Shown in pieces: positions 1 to 9,930 of a stretch of DNA of 64,000 nucleotides; the stretch's first letter is position 1; every line of letters begins with the position of its first letter. Under the pieces are notes generated by a model. The model was not told the origin of the DNA, did not search any database, and saw only the letters and a list, made by a program, of their open reading frames with translations. Source of the DNA: Bacteroidota bacterium (GTDB lineage Bacteria > Bacteroidota > Bacteroidia > UKL13-3); NCBI GenBank assembly GCA_013298895.1, contig JAAFJM010000004.1:176252-240251 (forward strand), written 5' to 3'. The position numbers were made by a program, and so were the translations under genes.

Positions 1-363
1 GTTTTTAGACATGGATTAACCCATGTTTTAGATTCGAAAGATGATAATTCGGCCTTGGCAACATTTGAGGCAGAAATGAAAATTCCTGATGAGTTATTTG
101 CCAAAATGGAGAAACTAGACTTCATAAAATGCGATGTAGAAGGTTATGAAGTGCATTTATTCCCTCACTTAATTAATACAATAAGTAAGTTTAAGCCGCT
201 AATTCAAATAGAAATTAGCAATGCCGAAAACAGAAAACAAATTTTAGATTTGCTAAAACCTCTGGGATACAAGGGTTTTGGATTAAAAAATGGAGCATTA
301 ACTGAACTTAGTAATCAAGATACAGTAAATTATACACTAGGCGATTTATATTTTAAAATTTGA
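1..363 (+). CDS. FkbM family methyltransferase, C-terminal part (5' end outside window)
   Basis: The reading frame is open from the first base, so the start lies upstream of the window; the TTG at 55 is only an internal codon. The visible part contains FIKCDVEGYEVHLF, which matches the acidic core motif (iKiDvEGyE) of FkbM-type SAM-dependent methyltransferases, followed by the usual IQIEIS strand and a C-terminal sheet. FkbM-family enzymes O-methylate sugars or other small molecules and often sit in polysaccharide clusters, but the upstream context is not visible. Substrate unknown. The family call rests on one motif plus the strand pattern. Confidence 0.75.
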   Translation, partial: VFRHGLTHVLDSKDDNSALATFEAEMKIPDELFAKMEKLDFIKCDVEGYEVHLFPHLINTISKFKPLIQIEISNAENRKQILDLLKPLGYKGFGLKNGALTELSNQDTVNYTLGDLYFKI

Positions 364-397
364 GGTAAAATAAGTTTATTAAATAATTCAAATAAGT

Positions 398-405
398 TAC
401 ATTTG
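398..405 (+). promoter_or_regulatory. Bacteroidota-type -7 promoter element upstream of FIST gene
   Basis: TACATTTG matches the Bacteroidota -7 consensus TAnnTTTG and lies 18 bases before the ATG at 424. No clean -33 TTG is evident at the usual distance. Confidence 0.45.
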
Positions 406-423
406 AATTAAATACATACACTT

Positions 424-1569
424 ATGAAAACAGCTCAATACAAATTTACCCCAGAACAAGGTTGGAATTTTATTAATGGTGATGATTCAATTAACAATGC
501 CAACTTGGTGTTGGTTTTTGGCTCCAGTTCCAATATTAAAAATGCTGATAACTTAAATGAAATCAAAAATAAGTTTTCAAAAGCTATCTTTTTAGGAGGC
601 TCTACCTCTGGCGAAATTAGTGATGTAAACGTATTTGACGATACCATTATAGCTACCGCTATCTTTTTTGAAAAAACAGAATTACAATACAAAAGTATAG
701 AAATTACAGACTCTTCAAATAGTTATGAAGCTGGAAGTAAATTAATTGAAATGCTTGATAAACAAAATTTAGCTCACGTATTTGTATTGTCTGATGGATT
801 AAATGTTAATGGCTCTGAACTAGTAAAAGGATTAAGAGCTCATTTGCCCGAAGGTGTAAGTGTAACAGGCGGTTTAGCAGGTGATGGGCCTAATTTTAAA
901 GAAACTTTTATAGTAACTGAAAATGCCAATAGTAAAAGTAAGACCATTGCTGCTTTGGGTTTTTATGGTTCCAATATTAGCATTGGTTACGGCTCGTTGG
1001 GTGGTTGGGATAGTTTTGGAATTGAACGTTTGGTTTCTAAATCAAAAAACAACGTGCTTTTTGAATTGGATGGCAAACCAGCATTGGATTTATATAAATC
1101 TTTTCTTGGAGACGATTATGTAAAAGAGTTGCCAGCATCGGGCTTATTGTTTCCATTAAACTTACGTATTAAACAAGAAGATACACCAGTAGTAAGAACT
1201 ATTTTAGCGGTGAATGAAGAAGAGCAATCGTTAACCTTTGCTGGCGATATTCCTGAAGGTTCTTATGTAAGGTTAATGAAAGCTAATTTTGATAGACTAA
1301 TTGATGGTGCAGTAGGTGCTGCTAATAGCACATTGCTAGGAAATAATACTACTAACCCTGATTTGGCAATTCTTATCAGTTGCGTTGGGCGAAAACTAGT
1401 TTTAAAACAACTGGTTGAAGAAGAAGTAGAAGGTGTAAGAGAAGTTTTAGGCGACAATACCACACTTTGCGGATTTTACTCATATGGTGAAATATCTCCG
1501 TTTTCAAAAGATGCTAAGTGTGAGTTGCATAACCAAACAATGACTATTACTACCTTTAAAGAGTTATAG
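424..1569 (+). CDS. FIST N/FIST C domain sensory protein (NosP-like)
   Basis: This 381-residue soluble protein has the FIST_N domain (about residues 25-215, with LGGSTSGEI and VTGGLAGDG glycine-rich strands) followed by FIST_C (about 220-375, ending CGFYSYGEISPF and LHNQTMTITTF). FIST proteins are sensory input modules. The NosP subgroup binds haem and nitric oxide and is typically encoded next to a multi-PAS histidine kinase. Here the next gene, 65 bp downstream on the same strand, is such a kinase, so co-transcription and joint signalling are likely. The NO ligand is an inference from context; other FIST proteins may bind small ligands such as amino acids. There is no signal peptide or membrane segment. 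Confidence 0.85.
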   Translation: MKTAQYKFTPEQGWNFINGDDSINNANLVLVFGSSSNIKNADNLNEIKNKFSKAIFLGGSTSGEISDVNVFDDTIIATAIFFEKTELQYKSIEITDSSNSYEAGSKLIEMLDKQNLAHVFVLSDGLNVNGSELVKGLRAHLPEGVSVTGGLAGDGPNFKETFIVTENANSKSKTIAALGFYGSNISIGYGSLGGWDSFGIERLVSKSKNNVLFELDGKPALDLYKSFLGDDYVKELPASGLLFPLNLRIKQEDTPVVRTILAVNEEEQSLTFAGDIPEGSYVRLMKANFDRLIDGAVGAANSTLLGNNTTNPDLAILISCVGRKLVLKQLVEEEVEGVREVLGDNTTLCGFYSYGEISPFSKDAKCELHNQTMTITTFKEL

Positions 1570-1634
1570 TTTTTATAAAATTTTTACCTAATTAATGCCT
1601 TAAAAATCATTTTCATGTTTTCAATTAGAGAATT

Positions 1635-4600
1635 ATGCATAGATTACTGAAACGACAAATTAAAAAAATGTTTGGCGATAACCCAGAATTCTCAAGAGAG
1701 TTATTGGAGTTTATTGAATTGGTTAATTCATCTTACAAATCATATCAAGATGACTTTAACCAATTAGAAAGAACACTTGAGTTAAGTTCAAAGGAGTCGT
1801 TTAAGGAATTAGCCGATTTTAAATCAGCTGTAGATACTGCTGCCATTGTATCTATAACCGATGCAAAAGGTCTTATAGTTTTTGCCAATCAAAATTTTAG
1901 CGATATTTCAGGTTATTCAATAGGTGAATTAGTAGGTCAAAATCATAATATTGTTAATTCAGGTTTTCACCCTAAAAGTTTTTTCGAAAATATATGGCAA
2001 ACCATTAAAAGTGGAAATGTTTGGCAAGGACAAATAAGGAATAAAAAAAAGGATGGAACTTTTTATTGGACTAATGCTAACATTATTCCACTAGTTAATG
2101 ATAACGGTGTTCCGCATCAATTCATTGCCATTAGATTTGATATAACTGAACGTAAAACTGCTGAAGAAAAGTTAATTCAAAGTGAGAAAAATTTAGCCGA
2201 AGTTCTTACTGCTATTAACAGAACTACTGCAGTAATTGAGTTTGAGCCTGATGGAACAATTATAGAAGCAAATCAAATTTTCTTAAATTTAGTTGGTTTT
2301 ACCAAAGAAGAAATTATTGGTAAGCAACATAAATTATTTGTGCATGATAGTGAGATAGAAAACAAGGATTATAATAAGTTTTGGGAAGAAATTGGTAGAG
2401 GGAAAATAGTTGGTGGAGAATATAAAAGAATAAAGAAAAATGGGGAAATATTTTGGATAATAGGAAGTTATAATCCTGTTCTTGACGAAAATGGTAATGT
2501 TAAACGAATTGTAAAATTTGTGGTTGATATTACTGATAGAAAATTGGCAGAAAACAAATTGGTTGAAAACGATAGGTTGTTAAAGGCCATCAATAAGGCC
2601 TCTTCTATGTTGCTTACCAATATTGATTTTAACGAGGCTATAATTAATGCTTTGGCGTGTATTGGTTCTGAAGTAAAAGTAGATAGGGTGTATATTTTTG
2701 AAAACCATTTATTGCCCGGAAATGTACATGCTTTGAGTCAGCGATATGAATGGAGTAAAGATGGAATTGAGCCACAAATTGATAATCCCGATTTACAAAA
2801 TCTTCCTTATATTAAAACTGGTTTTGGACGTTGGTATAATTCATTGGTTCAAGGCAAAGCTATAAAAGGATTGGTTAAAGATTTTCCTGAAGAAGAAAGA
2901 AGTTTATTAGAACCACAAAATATTATATCGCTAATAGTAGTTCCTATTTTTATAGCAGAACAATTTTGGGGTTTTATTGGATTTGATAATTGTACAATAG
3001 CTACCGATTGGACTAGTACTGATGAAAGTGTATTAAGAACTTTAGCTAATAATATAGGTGGTGCTTTGGAGCGACACAAAGCCGAGCAAAAACTAAAAGA
3101 AAGTGAAGGTAAGTTTAGGCTACTTATTGAAAGTGCAACTGATATGTTCTATTACACTGATGCCTCAGGTAAATTTACTTATGTAAATGAAATAGCAACC
3201 AAAGTTACTGGCTTTCAAATAGAAGAGTTGCTTGATAAAAGATATATTCAATTAGTAAGGGCCGATTATAAAAAAACAGTTGAAGCATTTTATTTAAATC
3301 AAGCTTATAAAGTTAATAACGTAACTTATTTAGAGTTTCCAATTGTTACCAAAAAAGGCGAAGAGATATGGGTAGGACAAAATGTACAATTAATTTATAA
3401 TGATGGAAAATTTTCGGGTGTACAAGCCATAGCTCGTGATATTACAGCTTTAAAGGTTGCTCAAAACGAATTAATTAGTTCGAAGAATTTCTTAAATAAT
3501 ATTTTAAATGCAATTCCAAACCCCGTTTTTGTTAAAGATAAAAAACACCAATGGGTACTAGTAAATGATGCTTATGCTAATTTAATAAATTTAAGAAAAG
3601 AACAAATAATTGGCAGAACAGATAGAGAGTTTTTGTCTGTCGAAGAAGCAGAATATTTCTTAAATAAGGATGAGAAATTATTTGAAACCAAATCAGAAGA
3701 TTCTTACGAAACTTCATTTAAAACGGTAGATGAAGAACGTATCTTGTTCATTAAAAAATCATTGTTTTCGGCCGATGATAAAAAGGAGTTTTTAGTAGGC
3801 GTTATAACCGATATTAGTGAAATTAGACAACAACAAAACGAAATCTATTTGTTGAATAAAATTACCGAGCAAATTAGTGATGCCATTTCGGTAGCTGATT
3901 ACGAAGGTAAAATGATTTATGTTAATGAAAGTAGGGCCAAGGTTTTAGGCAAAACTCGCGAAGAAATGATTGGTTCAACTGTAATGCAAATGGAAAAATT
4001 ATTTCCAACAGTAAATGATTGGCAAGTTCATTTTAACGAAGTAAAAGAAAAAGGTGAAATTCTAATTGAAGGGATTAATATTAGAAAAGATGGAAGTGAA
4101 TACCCTGTAGAGGCGAGTGTTAAATTTATAAATGTTGATGGTAATGAATTAATAGTAGCGGCTGTAAGGGATATTACTGAAAGAAAATTACAACAAAAAG
4201 AAATTTTAGATAAAAGTCAAATATTAAATGCCATTCTAACTGAAATGCCTTCAGTATTATTCCGTTTAAATAAAGATGGAATATTTACTCAATTGCAAGG
4301 AGCTGGTATTAAGCGATTAAATATGATTGATGGGCAACTTTTAGGTCAAAATGTATTTGATGTATTTAACGAAGTAGATTATCCTATAGTTAATAAACAA
4401 TTTAAACATGCCTTGTCTTCATTAGCGCCCAATTATACCATTATGGAGGGAAATGATAAAAATGGCCATTGGTTTTTTGATAATTTTACATTTAAAGATA
4501 TTACCCAAGAGGATGGTTTGGTTGGGTTTGCACTAGATATTACTGACAGAAAATTAATTGAGGCAAAACTTCAAGAAAGCGAAACTAGATTTAGGTCATT

Positions 4601-6797
4601 GGCTCAAAACTCAAGCGATATTATCACTATTTTAAAACCTGATGGTGTTACGGTTTATGAAAGTCCATCGTTTTTTAGAATATTCGGATATGAAGAAAAT
4701 GAAGTAATTGGGCATAACATATTTGAATTTGTGCATCCTGATGATTTTGGAATAGTTCAAAAAGAGTTTCAACTTGGTTTGGAGAAAGGTGGAGTTTCAG
4801 ATGCTATTGAGTTTAGATTTAAACATAAAAATGGCCATTGGGTTTATATTGAAGCTATAGGAAATAACTTGCTTGATGTACAAGGAATAAATGGAATAGT
4901 AATTAATTCGCGCGATATTACTGAGCGAAAAAAGGCACAAGAAGAAGTGCAAAAACTAAAAGAGTTTTACGAAAAAATATTGAATGAAATTCCTGCCGAT
5001 TTGGTGGTATTTGATAAAGACCATAATTATTTATTTATAAATCCATTAAGTATTAAAAACCCTGAACTGAGGCAATGGATGATAGGCAAAGATGATTATC
5101 AATATTGCGAGTACAGAAATAGGCCAATTGAAATAGCTGATAAACGTAGGTTGTTATTTAACGAGGTTGTAGATAGTAAAAAACAATTTGAGTTTGAAGA
5201 ATCTATTTTGCAAGAAAATGGCAAACGTAATTGGATGTTAAGGCGTATGTTTCCAGTATTAAATGCGATAGGCGATGTAATTAACGTAATTGGTTTTGGC
5301 TTGGACATTACCGATAGAAAACTTTCAGAGCTAAAATTACAAGAAAGTGAAGAGCGTTTATCCCTTGCAATTAATTCGGCTAATTTAGGTATTTGGGATT
5401 GGAATGTTGTAGAAAATGATTTGCTTTGGGATGCATCTATGTATAAGGTTTTTGATGTAGATCCTGAAGATTTTAATGGTCATTATGATGCATTTGAAAA
5501 AACCTTACATCCAGAAGATAAAGAAAAAGTAAACGAACGTGTGGCTAAAGCGCTTGTTGGTCCGGATGATTACATTGATAATTTTAGAATATTAGATAAA
5601 AATGGAAATGTAAAGTACATCACTGCTTTTTCAAAAACGTTTAGAAATGAAGACGGAACTGCTAGGCGTATGATTGGCGTTAACTTTGATGTTACTGAAA
5701 CCAAACTTGCCGAATTTAAAATCTTAAAAGCTCAACGTGAACTTGAAGAAGCTCAGCATATAGCTAAAGTAGGAGGTTGGGAAATTGATCGAGAAAAGCG
5801 CAGTATTACATGGACCAGCGAAATGTATAATATACATGAACTTCCTTTAGATTATGTACCAACTATTGCCACTTCATACGATTTTTATACAGATGATACA
5901 AGAGCTTTAGTAGTGGAGAAATTTAAAGCAGCAATCGATAGTTTAGAAGAATTTGAGTTAGAAGCAAAAATAAAAACTGCAAAAGGCAATATTGTAGAAA
6001 TTAGGACAAAAGGTGTACCTGTTATTGAGAACGAAAAAGTAAAAGGTATAAGAGGTATTTTTCAAGATATTACCAAAGAAAAAGAAGCAGAGCGCCAGCT
6101 TAAGGAATATGCTATAGAACTTGAACAAAAAAACCGAGAATTAGATCAATTTGCATACATTGTTTCGCATGATTTAAAAGCTCCATTAAGAGGAATAAAT
6201 AATCTTTCGCTTTGGATTGAAGAAGATTTAGGCGATCAAATAGAAGGTGAAATAAAAGCAAGTTTTGATATGATGCGCGGAAGGGTGAAGCGCATGGAAC
6301 TTTTAATTAATGGTATTTTGGAGTACTCACGTGCAGGACGTATTAAACAAGAGTCGGCCACTTTTGAGTTAAAACCTATGTTAGATGAGTTGGTTGAATC
6401 CTTAAGTCCTGCTGAAAATATAAAAATTATTATACCTGATAATCTACCAAAAGTTACTGCTGAGCGCATTTCGTTTGAACAAATTTTTACCAATTATATT
6501 AGTAACGGAATAAAATACAATAACAATCCCAATCCAGTTATTGAGGTAAGTTATACCATCAATAAAGGAATGTACGAGTTTTGTGTAGCCGATAATGGAG
6601 AAGGAATTGAAAAACAATTCCATGAAAAAGTTTTTGTTATTTTCCAAACCCTTCAATCGCGCGATACCTATGAAAGTACAGGAGTTGGTTTAGCTATTGT
6701 TAAAAAGATCGTGGAAGACAAAGGCGGTAAAGTTTGGATTGATTCTGAAAAAGGACAAGGTGCAAAGTTCTATTTCTCATGGCCTGTTGAGTTTTAA
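1635..6797 (+). CDS. Soluble multi-PAS/GAF sensor histidine kinase
   Basis: This is a 1720-residue cytoplasmic kinase without transmembrane segments. By reading the repeated end motif (x-D-I-T-x-R/K) I count ten PAS/PAC modules ending near residues 178, 300, 602, 726, 846, 967, 1094, 1224, 1352 and 1478. A GAF domain lies between the second and third (about 315-478). The HisKA dimerisation domain has the H-box IVSHDLKAPLRG, with phospho-acceptor His1512. The HATPase_c domain follows, with N-box NYISNGIKYN, G1 box DNGEGI (Asp1653) and G2 box GVGLAIVKKI. No receiver or output domain is attached, so it must phosphorylate a separate regulator, which I do not see in the window. The FIST gene just upstream is the likely sensory partner. 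The ATG at 1635 is preceded by an AT-rich leader without Shine-Dalgarno. Confidence 0.93.
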   Translation: MHRLLKRQIKKMFGDNPEFSRELLEFIELVNSSYKSYQDDFNQLERTLELSSKESFKELADFKSAVDTAAIVSITDAKGLIVFANQNFSDISGYSIGELVGQNHNIVNSGFHPKSFFENIWQTIKSGNVWQGQIRNKKKDGTFYWTNANIIPLVNDNGVPHQFIAIRFDITERKTAEEKLIQSEKNLAEVLTAINRTTAVIEFEPDGTIIEANQIFLNLVGFTKEEIIGKQHKLFVHDSEIENKDYNKFWEEIGRGKIVGGEYKRIKKNGEIFWIIGSYNPVLDENGNVKRIVKFVVDITDRKLAENKLVENDRLLKAINKASSMLLTNIDFNEAIINALACIGSEVKVDRVYIFENHLLPGNVHALSQRYEWSKDGIEPQIDNPDLQNLPYIKTGFGRWYNSLVQGKAIKGLVKDFPEEERSLLEPQNIISLIVVPIFIAEQFWGFIGFDNCTIATDWTSTDESVLRTLANNIGGALERHKAEQKLKESEGKFRLLIESATDMFYYTDASGKFTYVNEIATKVTGFQIEELLDKRYIQLVRADYKKTVEAFYLNQAYKVNNVTYLEFPIVTKKGEEIWVGQNVQLIYNDGKFSGVQAIARDITALKVAQNELISSKNFLNNILNAIPNPVFVKDKKHQWVLVNDAYANLINLRKEQIIGRTDREFLSVEEAEYFLNKDEKLFETKSEDSYETSFKTVDEERILFIKKSLFSADDKKEFLVGVITDISEIRQQQNEIYLLNKITEQISDAISVADYEGKMIYVNESRAKVLGKTREEMIGSTVMQMEKLFPTVNDWQVHFNEVKEKGEILIEGINIRKDGSEYPVEASVKFINVDGNELIVAAVRDITERKLQQKEILDKSQILNAILTEMPSVLFRLNKDGIFTQLQGAGIKRLNMIDGQLLGQNVFDVFNEVDYPIVNKQFKHALSSLAPNYTIMEGNDKNGHWFFDNFTFKDITQEDGLVGFALDITDRKLIEAKLQESETRFRSLAQNSSDIITILKPDGVTVYESPSFFRIFGYEENEVIGHNIFEFVHPDDFGIVQKEFQLGLEKGGVSDAIEFRFKHKNGHWVYIEAIGNNLLDVQGINGIVINSRDITERKKAQEEVQKLKEFYEKILNEIPADLVVFDKDHNYLFINPLSIKNPELRQWMIGKDDYQYCEYRNRPIEIADKRRLLFNEVVDSKKQFEFEESILQENGKRNWMLRRMFPVLNAIGDVINVIGFGLDITDRKLSELKLQESEERLSLAINSANLGIWDWNVVENDLLWDASMYKVFDVDPEDFNGHYDAFEKTLHPEDKEKVNERVAKALVGPDDYIDNFRILDKNGNVKYITAFSKTFRNEDGTARRMIGVNFDVTETKLAEFKILKAQRELEEAQHIAKVGGWEIDREKRSITWTSEMYNIHELPLDYVPTIATSYDFYTDDTRALVVEKFKAAIDSLEEFELEAKIKTAKGNIVEIRTKGVPVIENEKVKGIRGIFQDITKEKEAERQLKEYAIELEQKNRELDQFAYIVSHDLKAPLRGINNLSLWIEEDLGDQIEGEIKASFDMMRGRVKRMELLINGILEYSRAGRIKQESATFELKPMLDELVESLSPAENIKIIIPDNLPKVTAERISFEQIFTNYISNGIKYNNNPNPVIEVSYTINKGMYEFCVADNGEGIEKQFHEKVFVIFQTLQSRDTYESTGVGLAIVKKIVEDKGGKVWIDSEKGQGAKFYFSWPVEF

Positions 6798-6897
6798 ATT
6801 GATTTAACTTAAAAGCTGTTAATGTATTTGTTAATTTTTAGCATGTTTGGTAACCGTGTAAAATAATTACTTAAATTACGCCCTATAAATAGTAAAA

Positions 6898-7995
6898 ATG
6901 AAGAAGAAAACAATCCTTTCAACACTAACATTAGCCATATTTTTTATTGGCTATAATCAGTTAACATCAAATCCTACAGGTGCGCCTGCTGGTTATAGTG
7001 GCTCTCCAGCCGATGGTCAAACATGTGCCAATTGCCATGGTGGAAGTGCGGTACCGGCAACCAATGTATTAACTAGTAATGTACCGGCAGCAGGTTATGT
7101 ACCTGGAACTAATTATACCATTACAGTTTCTGTGTCTGGCAGTACCGCTCGAAAAGGATTTCAAGTATCTCCCCAAAATAGTTCAGGCGTGCTAATGGGA
7201 ACATTTACTGCAGGTACAGGAAATAGAGTGGTAAGTTCTAAATATGTAACTCACACTTCGGCTAAAACAAGTAATCCTGGAACTTGGACCTTTACTTGGA
7301 CCGCACCTGCTGCGGGTAGTGGTTCTGTTAATTTTTATGGAGCTTTTGTAAATGGATATTCAAATATTACTAAACAAGTGTTAACTGTAAATGAGCAAGC
7401 TTCTACTATTACAACACCAACTGTATCAACTACTACTGTAACTTCAGTTAGTAATACTTCAGTTAATTTAAGTGCGAATATTAATGCAAATGGAAAAACT
7501 TATAATGCATTATTTCTTTATAAGGATTCTGCTGCAGTTAACTGGACCCCTGTGCTAGCTAATCCAAACACTATATCTGGTTCAACTAATACAAATGTTT
7601 CTCAAACCATAGCTAACTTAAATCCTGGTACTACATACCTATTTAAGGCATGTGCATGGAATACTGGCGATTCAACTTTTGGTATAGTAAAAACCTTTAA
7701 AACTACCAACAATCCAACCTCGGTTAATGCGGTAAAAGCCTTAACAATCAATTCAGTTTATCCAAATCCAGCAATTGATAAAATAGCTATTGATTTGAAT
7801 TTGCTAGAGAAATCTAAAGTGCAAGTAACTGCCGTTAGTCTTGATGCAAAAGAAAATATTCAATTGCTAAATACTGAATTGAATAAAGGTGCTCAAAACA
7901 TATTGGTTAATACAAGTAATCTAAATTCAGGCGTTTATTTTATCCTAGTAAAGGCAAATAATACACTTATTACTAAGAAAATTATTATTCAATAG
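6898..7995 (+). CDS. Choice-of-anchor V/reeler-like secreted protein with CxxCH motif and T9SS sorting domain
   Basis: A signal peptide (residues 1 to about 24) is followed by a choice-of-anchor V type domain. This starts with the family's GAPAGYSGSP segment and a single c-type haem motif TCANCHGG (Cys43, Cys46, His47), then a beta-sandwich to about residue 165. Residues 170-275 form a fibronectin type III-like domain. The C-terminus (from VYPNPAIDKIAIDL to KKIIIQ) is a type A T9SS sorting domain, so the protein should be exported and attached to the cell surface. Whether the CxxCH really binds haem is not shown; it is characteristic of this family. No operon partner is visible, and the next gene is convergent. 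Confidence 0.82.
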   Translation: MKKKTILSTLTLAIFFIGYNQLTSNPTGAPAGYSGSPADGQTCANCHGGSAVPATNVLTSNVPAAGYVPGTNYTITVSVSGSTARKGFQVSPQNSSGVLMGTFTAGTGNRVVSSKYVTHTSAKTSNPGTWTFTWTAPAAGSGSVNFYGAFVNGYSNITKQVLTVNEQASTITTPTVSTTTVTSVSNTSVNLSANINANGKTYNALFLYKDSAAVNWTPVLANPNTISGSTNTNVSQTIANLNPGTTYLFKACAWNTGDSTFGIVKTFKTTNNPTSVNAVKALTINSVYPNPAIDKIAIDLNLLEKSKVQVTAVSLDAKENIQLLNTELNKGAQNILVNTSNLNSGVYFILVKANNTLITKKIIIQ

Positions 7996-8081
7996 TTGTA
8001 GTTCATGTAGTTTTATGAACTTACGCTACAGTGTATACTAAACAAAATAGAAAGTGGATTTGTAAAAATTAGTTAAGTATT

Positions 8082-9863
8082 TTACTCAATTGTAGAATCC
8101 TTTATTTTTGACCTATAACTAGAAAAAATACTCGATTTAGAAACAAAGCCAATATAAATGCCATTATCAGCTACAGGTAAATTCCATGCCCCTGTTTCGT
8201 CAAAAATTTTCATCACACTTTCCATACTTTGGTTAGCCGAAATAACAGCTGGTGCAGGGTTCATTAAATCGCGAACTGATATTTTTTCGTAAAGCTCTGT
8301 TTTAAAAATTATTTCTCTGATATTATCTAAAATAATAATTCCTAATAACTTGTTATTGCTATCTAAAACTGGGAAAATATTACGTTTTGATTGTGCTATT
8401 ACATTTACCAAACCACCCAGATTAAGCGAAGCTGAAACAGACTGAAAATTGATTTCAATTAAATTAGATGTGGAGATGGTAGCCAATATGTTTTGGTCCT
8501 TATCGTTGGTAAAAACTTTTCCGCTTAAAGCCAGTTTTTTTACATCCATAGAGTATGGTTCAAAATATTTTGAAATGGCAAAACTTATGGAAGATACAAT
8601 CATTAAGGGAATCATTAAAGTGTAGCCTCCGGTAATTTCAGCAATTAAAAATATGGCAGTTAAAGGTGCATGATACAATCCACTTAAAATACCCGCCATG
8701 CCTACAATGGTAAAATTACTTTCAGGCAAATTGGTAAAACCTAACATGTTTAAAAGCCTTGAAAAGAAAAAACCTAAATAGGCGCCTACAAATAAAGAAG
8801 GTGCAAAATTACCTCCATTACCTCCACTTCCTAAAGTTAATCCTGTAGCTATTGATTTAATAAAAATAAGTAATCCAACAAAAACCAAAACAACCACTTC
8901 ATTGCCTCTAAATTTTTCGAAAAAACTGTTTATTAAAATATCTTCAGGTTGTTGCAAGGCAAGATGTTTAATGCTTTGATAACCCTCGCCAAATAAGGAT
9001 GGAAATGCAAAAATTAATCCTGCTAATAAGAGCCCTCCTATTATTACATTTGGATACGTTTTTTGCTTACGCTTGCTAAATAACCCTTCAATTTTTGAAA
9101 AAGTACGTGAATGGTAAACAGATATTAATCCAGCAAAAACACCTAGTAAAATATATTGCGGAACATTGTTATAATTAAATGGCATTTGTAAGCTAAAGCT
9201 CAATAAAATATCATCTTGTAATACAATTTTAGAGATGAGTGCACCTGTGGCAGCCGAAATAATTAAAGGTGTAAAAGCTGAAATACTTATATCCACCAAA
9301 AGTACTTCTAAAGCAAATAAAACTCCCGCAATTGGAGCATTAAAAGTAGCACCAATACCAGCTGCAATTCCGCAAGCCAATAAAAGTGTTCGTTCTCTAA
9401 AACTTAAATTATAGGTTTTGGCATAATTACTTCCAAATGCAGCACCAGTAAGTACTATAGGCGCCTCTAAACCAGCAGAACCTCCTAACCCAACTGTTAA
9501 CGAACTTGTAGCAATTTGTGCATACATTTGTTCCTGTGGCATCAAACTTGATTTTTTAGCTATGGCATAATGAATATGTGAAAGTCCTTTTTCTAGCTTA
9601 CCCTTTAACAAATTTTTTACCACTAAAACTGTTAATAAAATACCTATTAATGGAAAAAGTAAAAACAAATACTTGTAGTTTCCTAACCCTTTGTAGGTAG
9701 AAGCAAGATAAATAGCATGTACTGCTGTTTTTAGAACAATGGCAGCTAAACCTACTGACAAGCCAACCAATACGCTGGAAAGTAAAATAAACTGCTTATT
9801 AGTAAGCCTAAATTGAATCCACTCTATAAAAGAATGCATTTTATTTATAAGCTTAAATTCCAT
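8082..9863 (-). CDS. ClC family chloride channel/transporter with C-terminal CBS pair
   Basis: This 593-residue integral membrane protein of the inner membrane has the ClC selectivity motifs GSAGLEAPI (external gating Glu133) and GSGGNGGNFAPS (about residues 346-356). Two CBS domains follow the membrane part (about 455-515 and 530-588) and probably bind an adenine nucleotide. In the FNAPIAGVLFALEV segment, the position of the internal proton-transfer glutamate of E. coli ClC-ec1 (Glu203) is Val187. That change is typical of passive ClC channels, so an anion-channel rather than a Cl-/H+ antiporter mode is possible. The canonical GSGIP serine motif reads GLSHI here. It is convergent with the upstream gene and transcribed alone. 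Confidence 0.93.
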   Translation of the reverse strand: MEFKLINKMHSFIEWIQFRLTNKQFILLSSVLVGLSVGLAAIVLKTAVHAIYLASTYKGLGNYKYLFLLFPLIGILLTVLVVKNLLKGKLEKGLSHIHYAIAKKSSLMPQEQMYAQIATSSLTVGLGGSAGLEAPIVLTGAAFGSNYAKTYNLSFRERTLLLACGIAAGIGATFNAPIAGVLFALEVLLVDISISAFTPLIISAATGALISKIVLQDDILLSFSLQMPFNYNNVPQYILLGVFAGLISVYHSRTFSKIEGLFSKRKQKTYPNVIIGGLLLAGLIFAFPSLFGEGYQSIKHLALQQPEDILINSFFEKFRGNEVVVLVFVGLLIFIKSIATGLTLGSGGNGGNFAPSLFVGAYLGFFFSRLLNMLGFTNLPESNFTIVGMAGILSGLYHAPLTAIFLIAEITGGYTLMIPLMIVSSISFAISKYFEPYSMDVKKLALSGKVFTNDKDQNILATISTSNLIEINFQSVSASLNLGGLVNVIAQSKRNIFPVLDSNNKLLGIIILDNIREIIFKTELYEKISVRDLMNPAPAVISANQSMESVMKIFDETGAWNLPVADNGIYIGFVSKSSIFSSYRSKIKDSTIE

Positions 9864-9930
9864 ATTATTTTGTTTTTAAAATTATGATAGGCTATTTATA
9901 TTTCTTAGAGTCTATAAACACCCATTTCGT

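Noticed and set aside
7996..8030. Weak hairpin after the CxxCH protein gene (GTAGTTCAT / ATGAACTTAC)
   Set aside because: The stem has a bulge and no T run on either strand; not convincing as a terminator.
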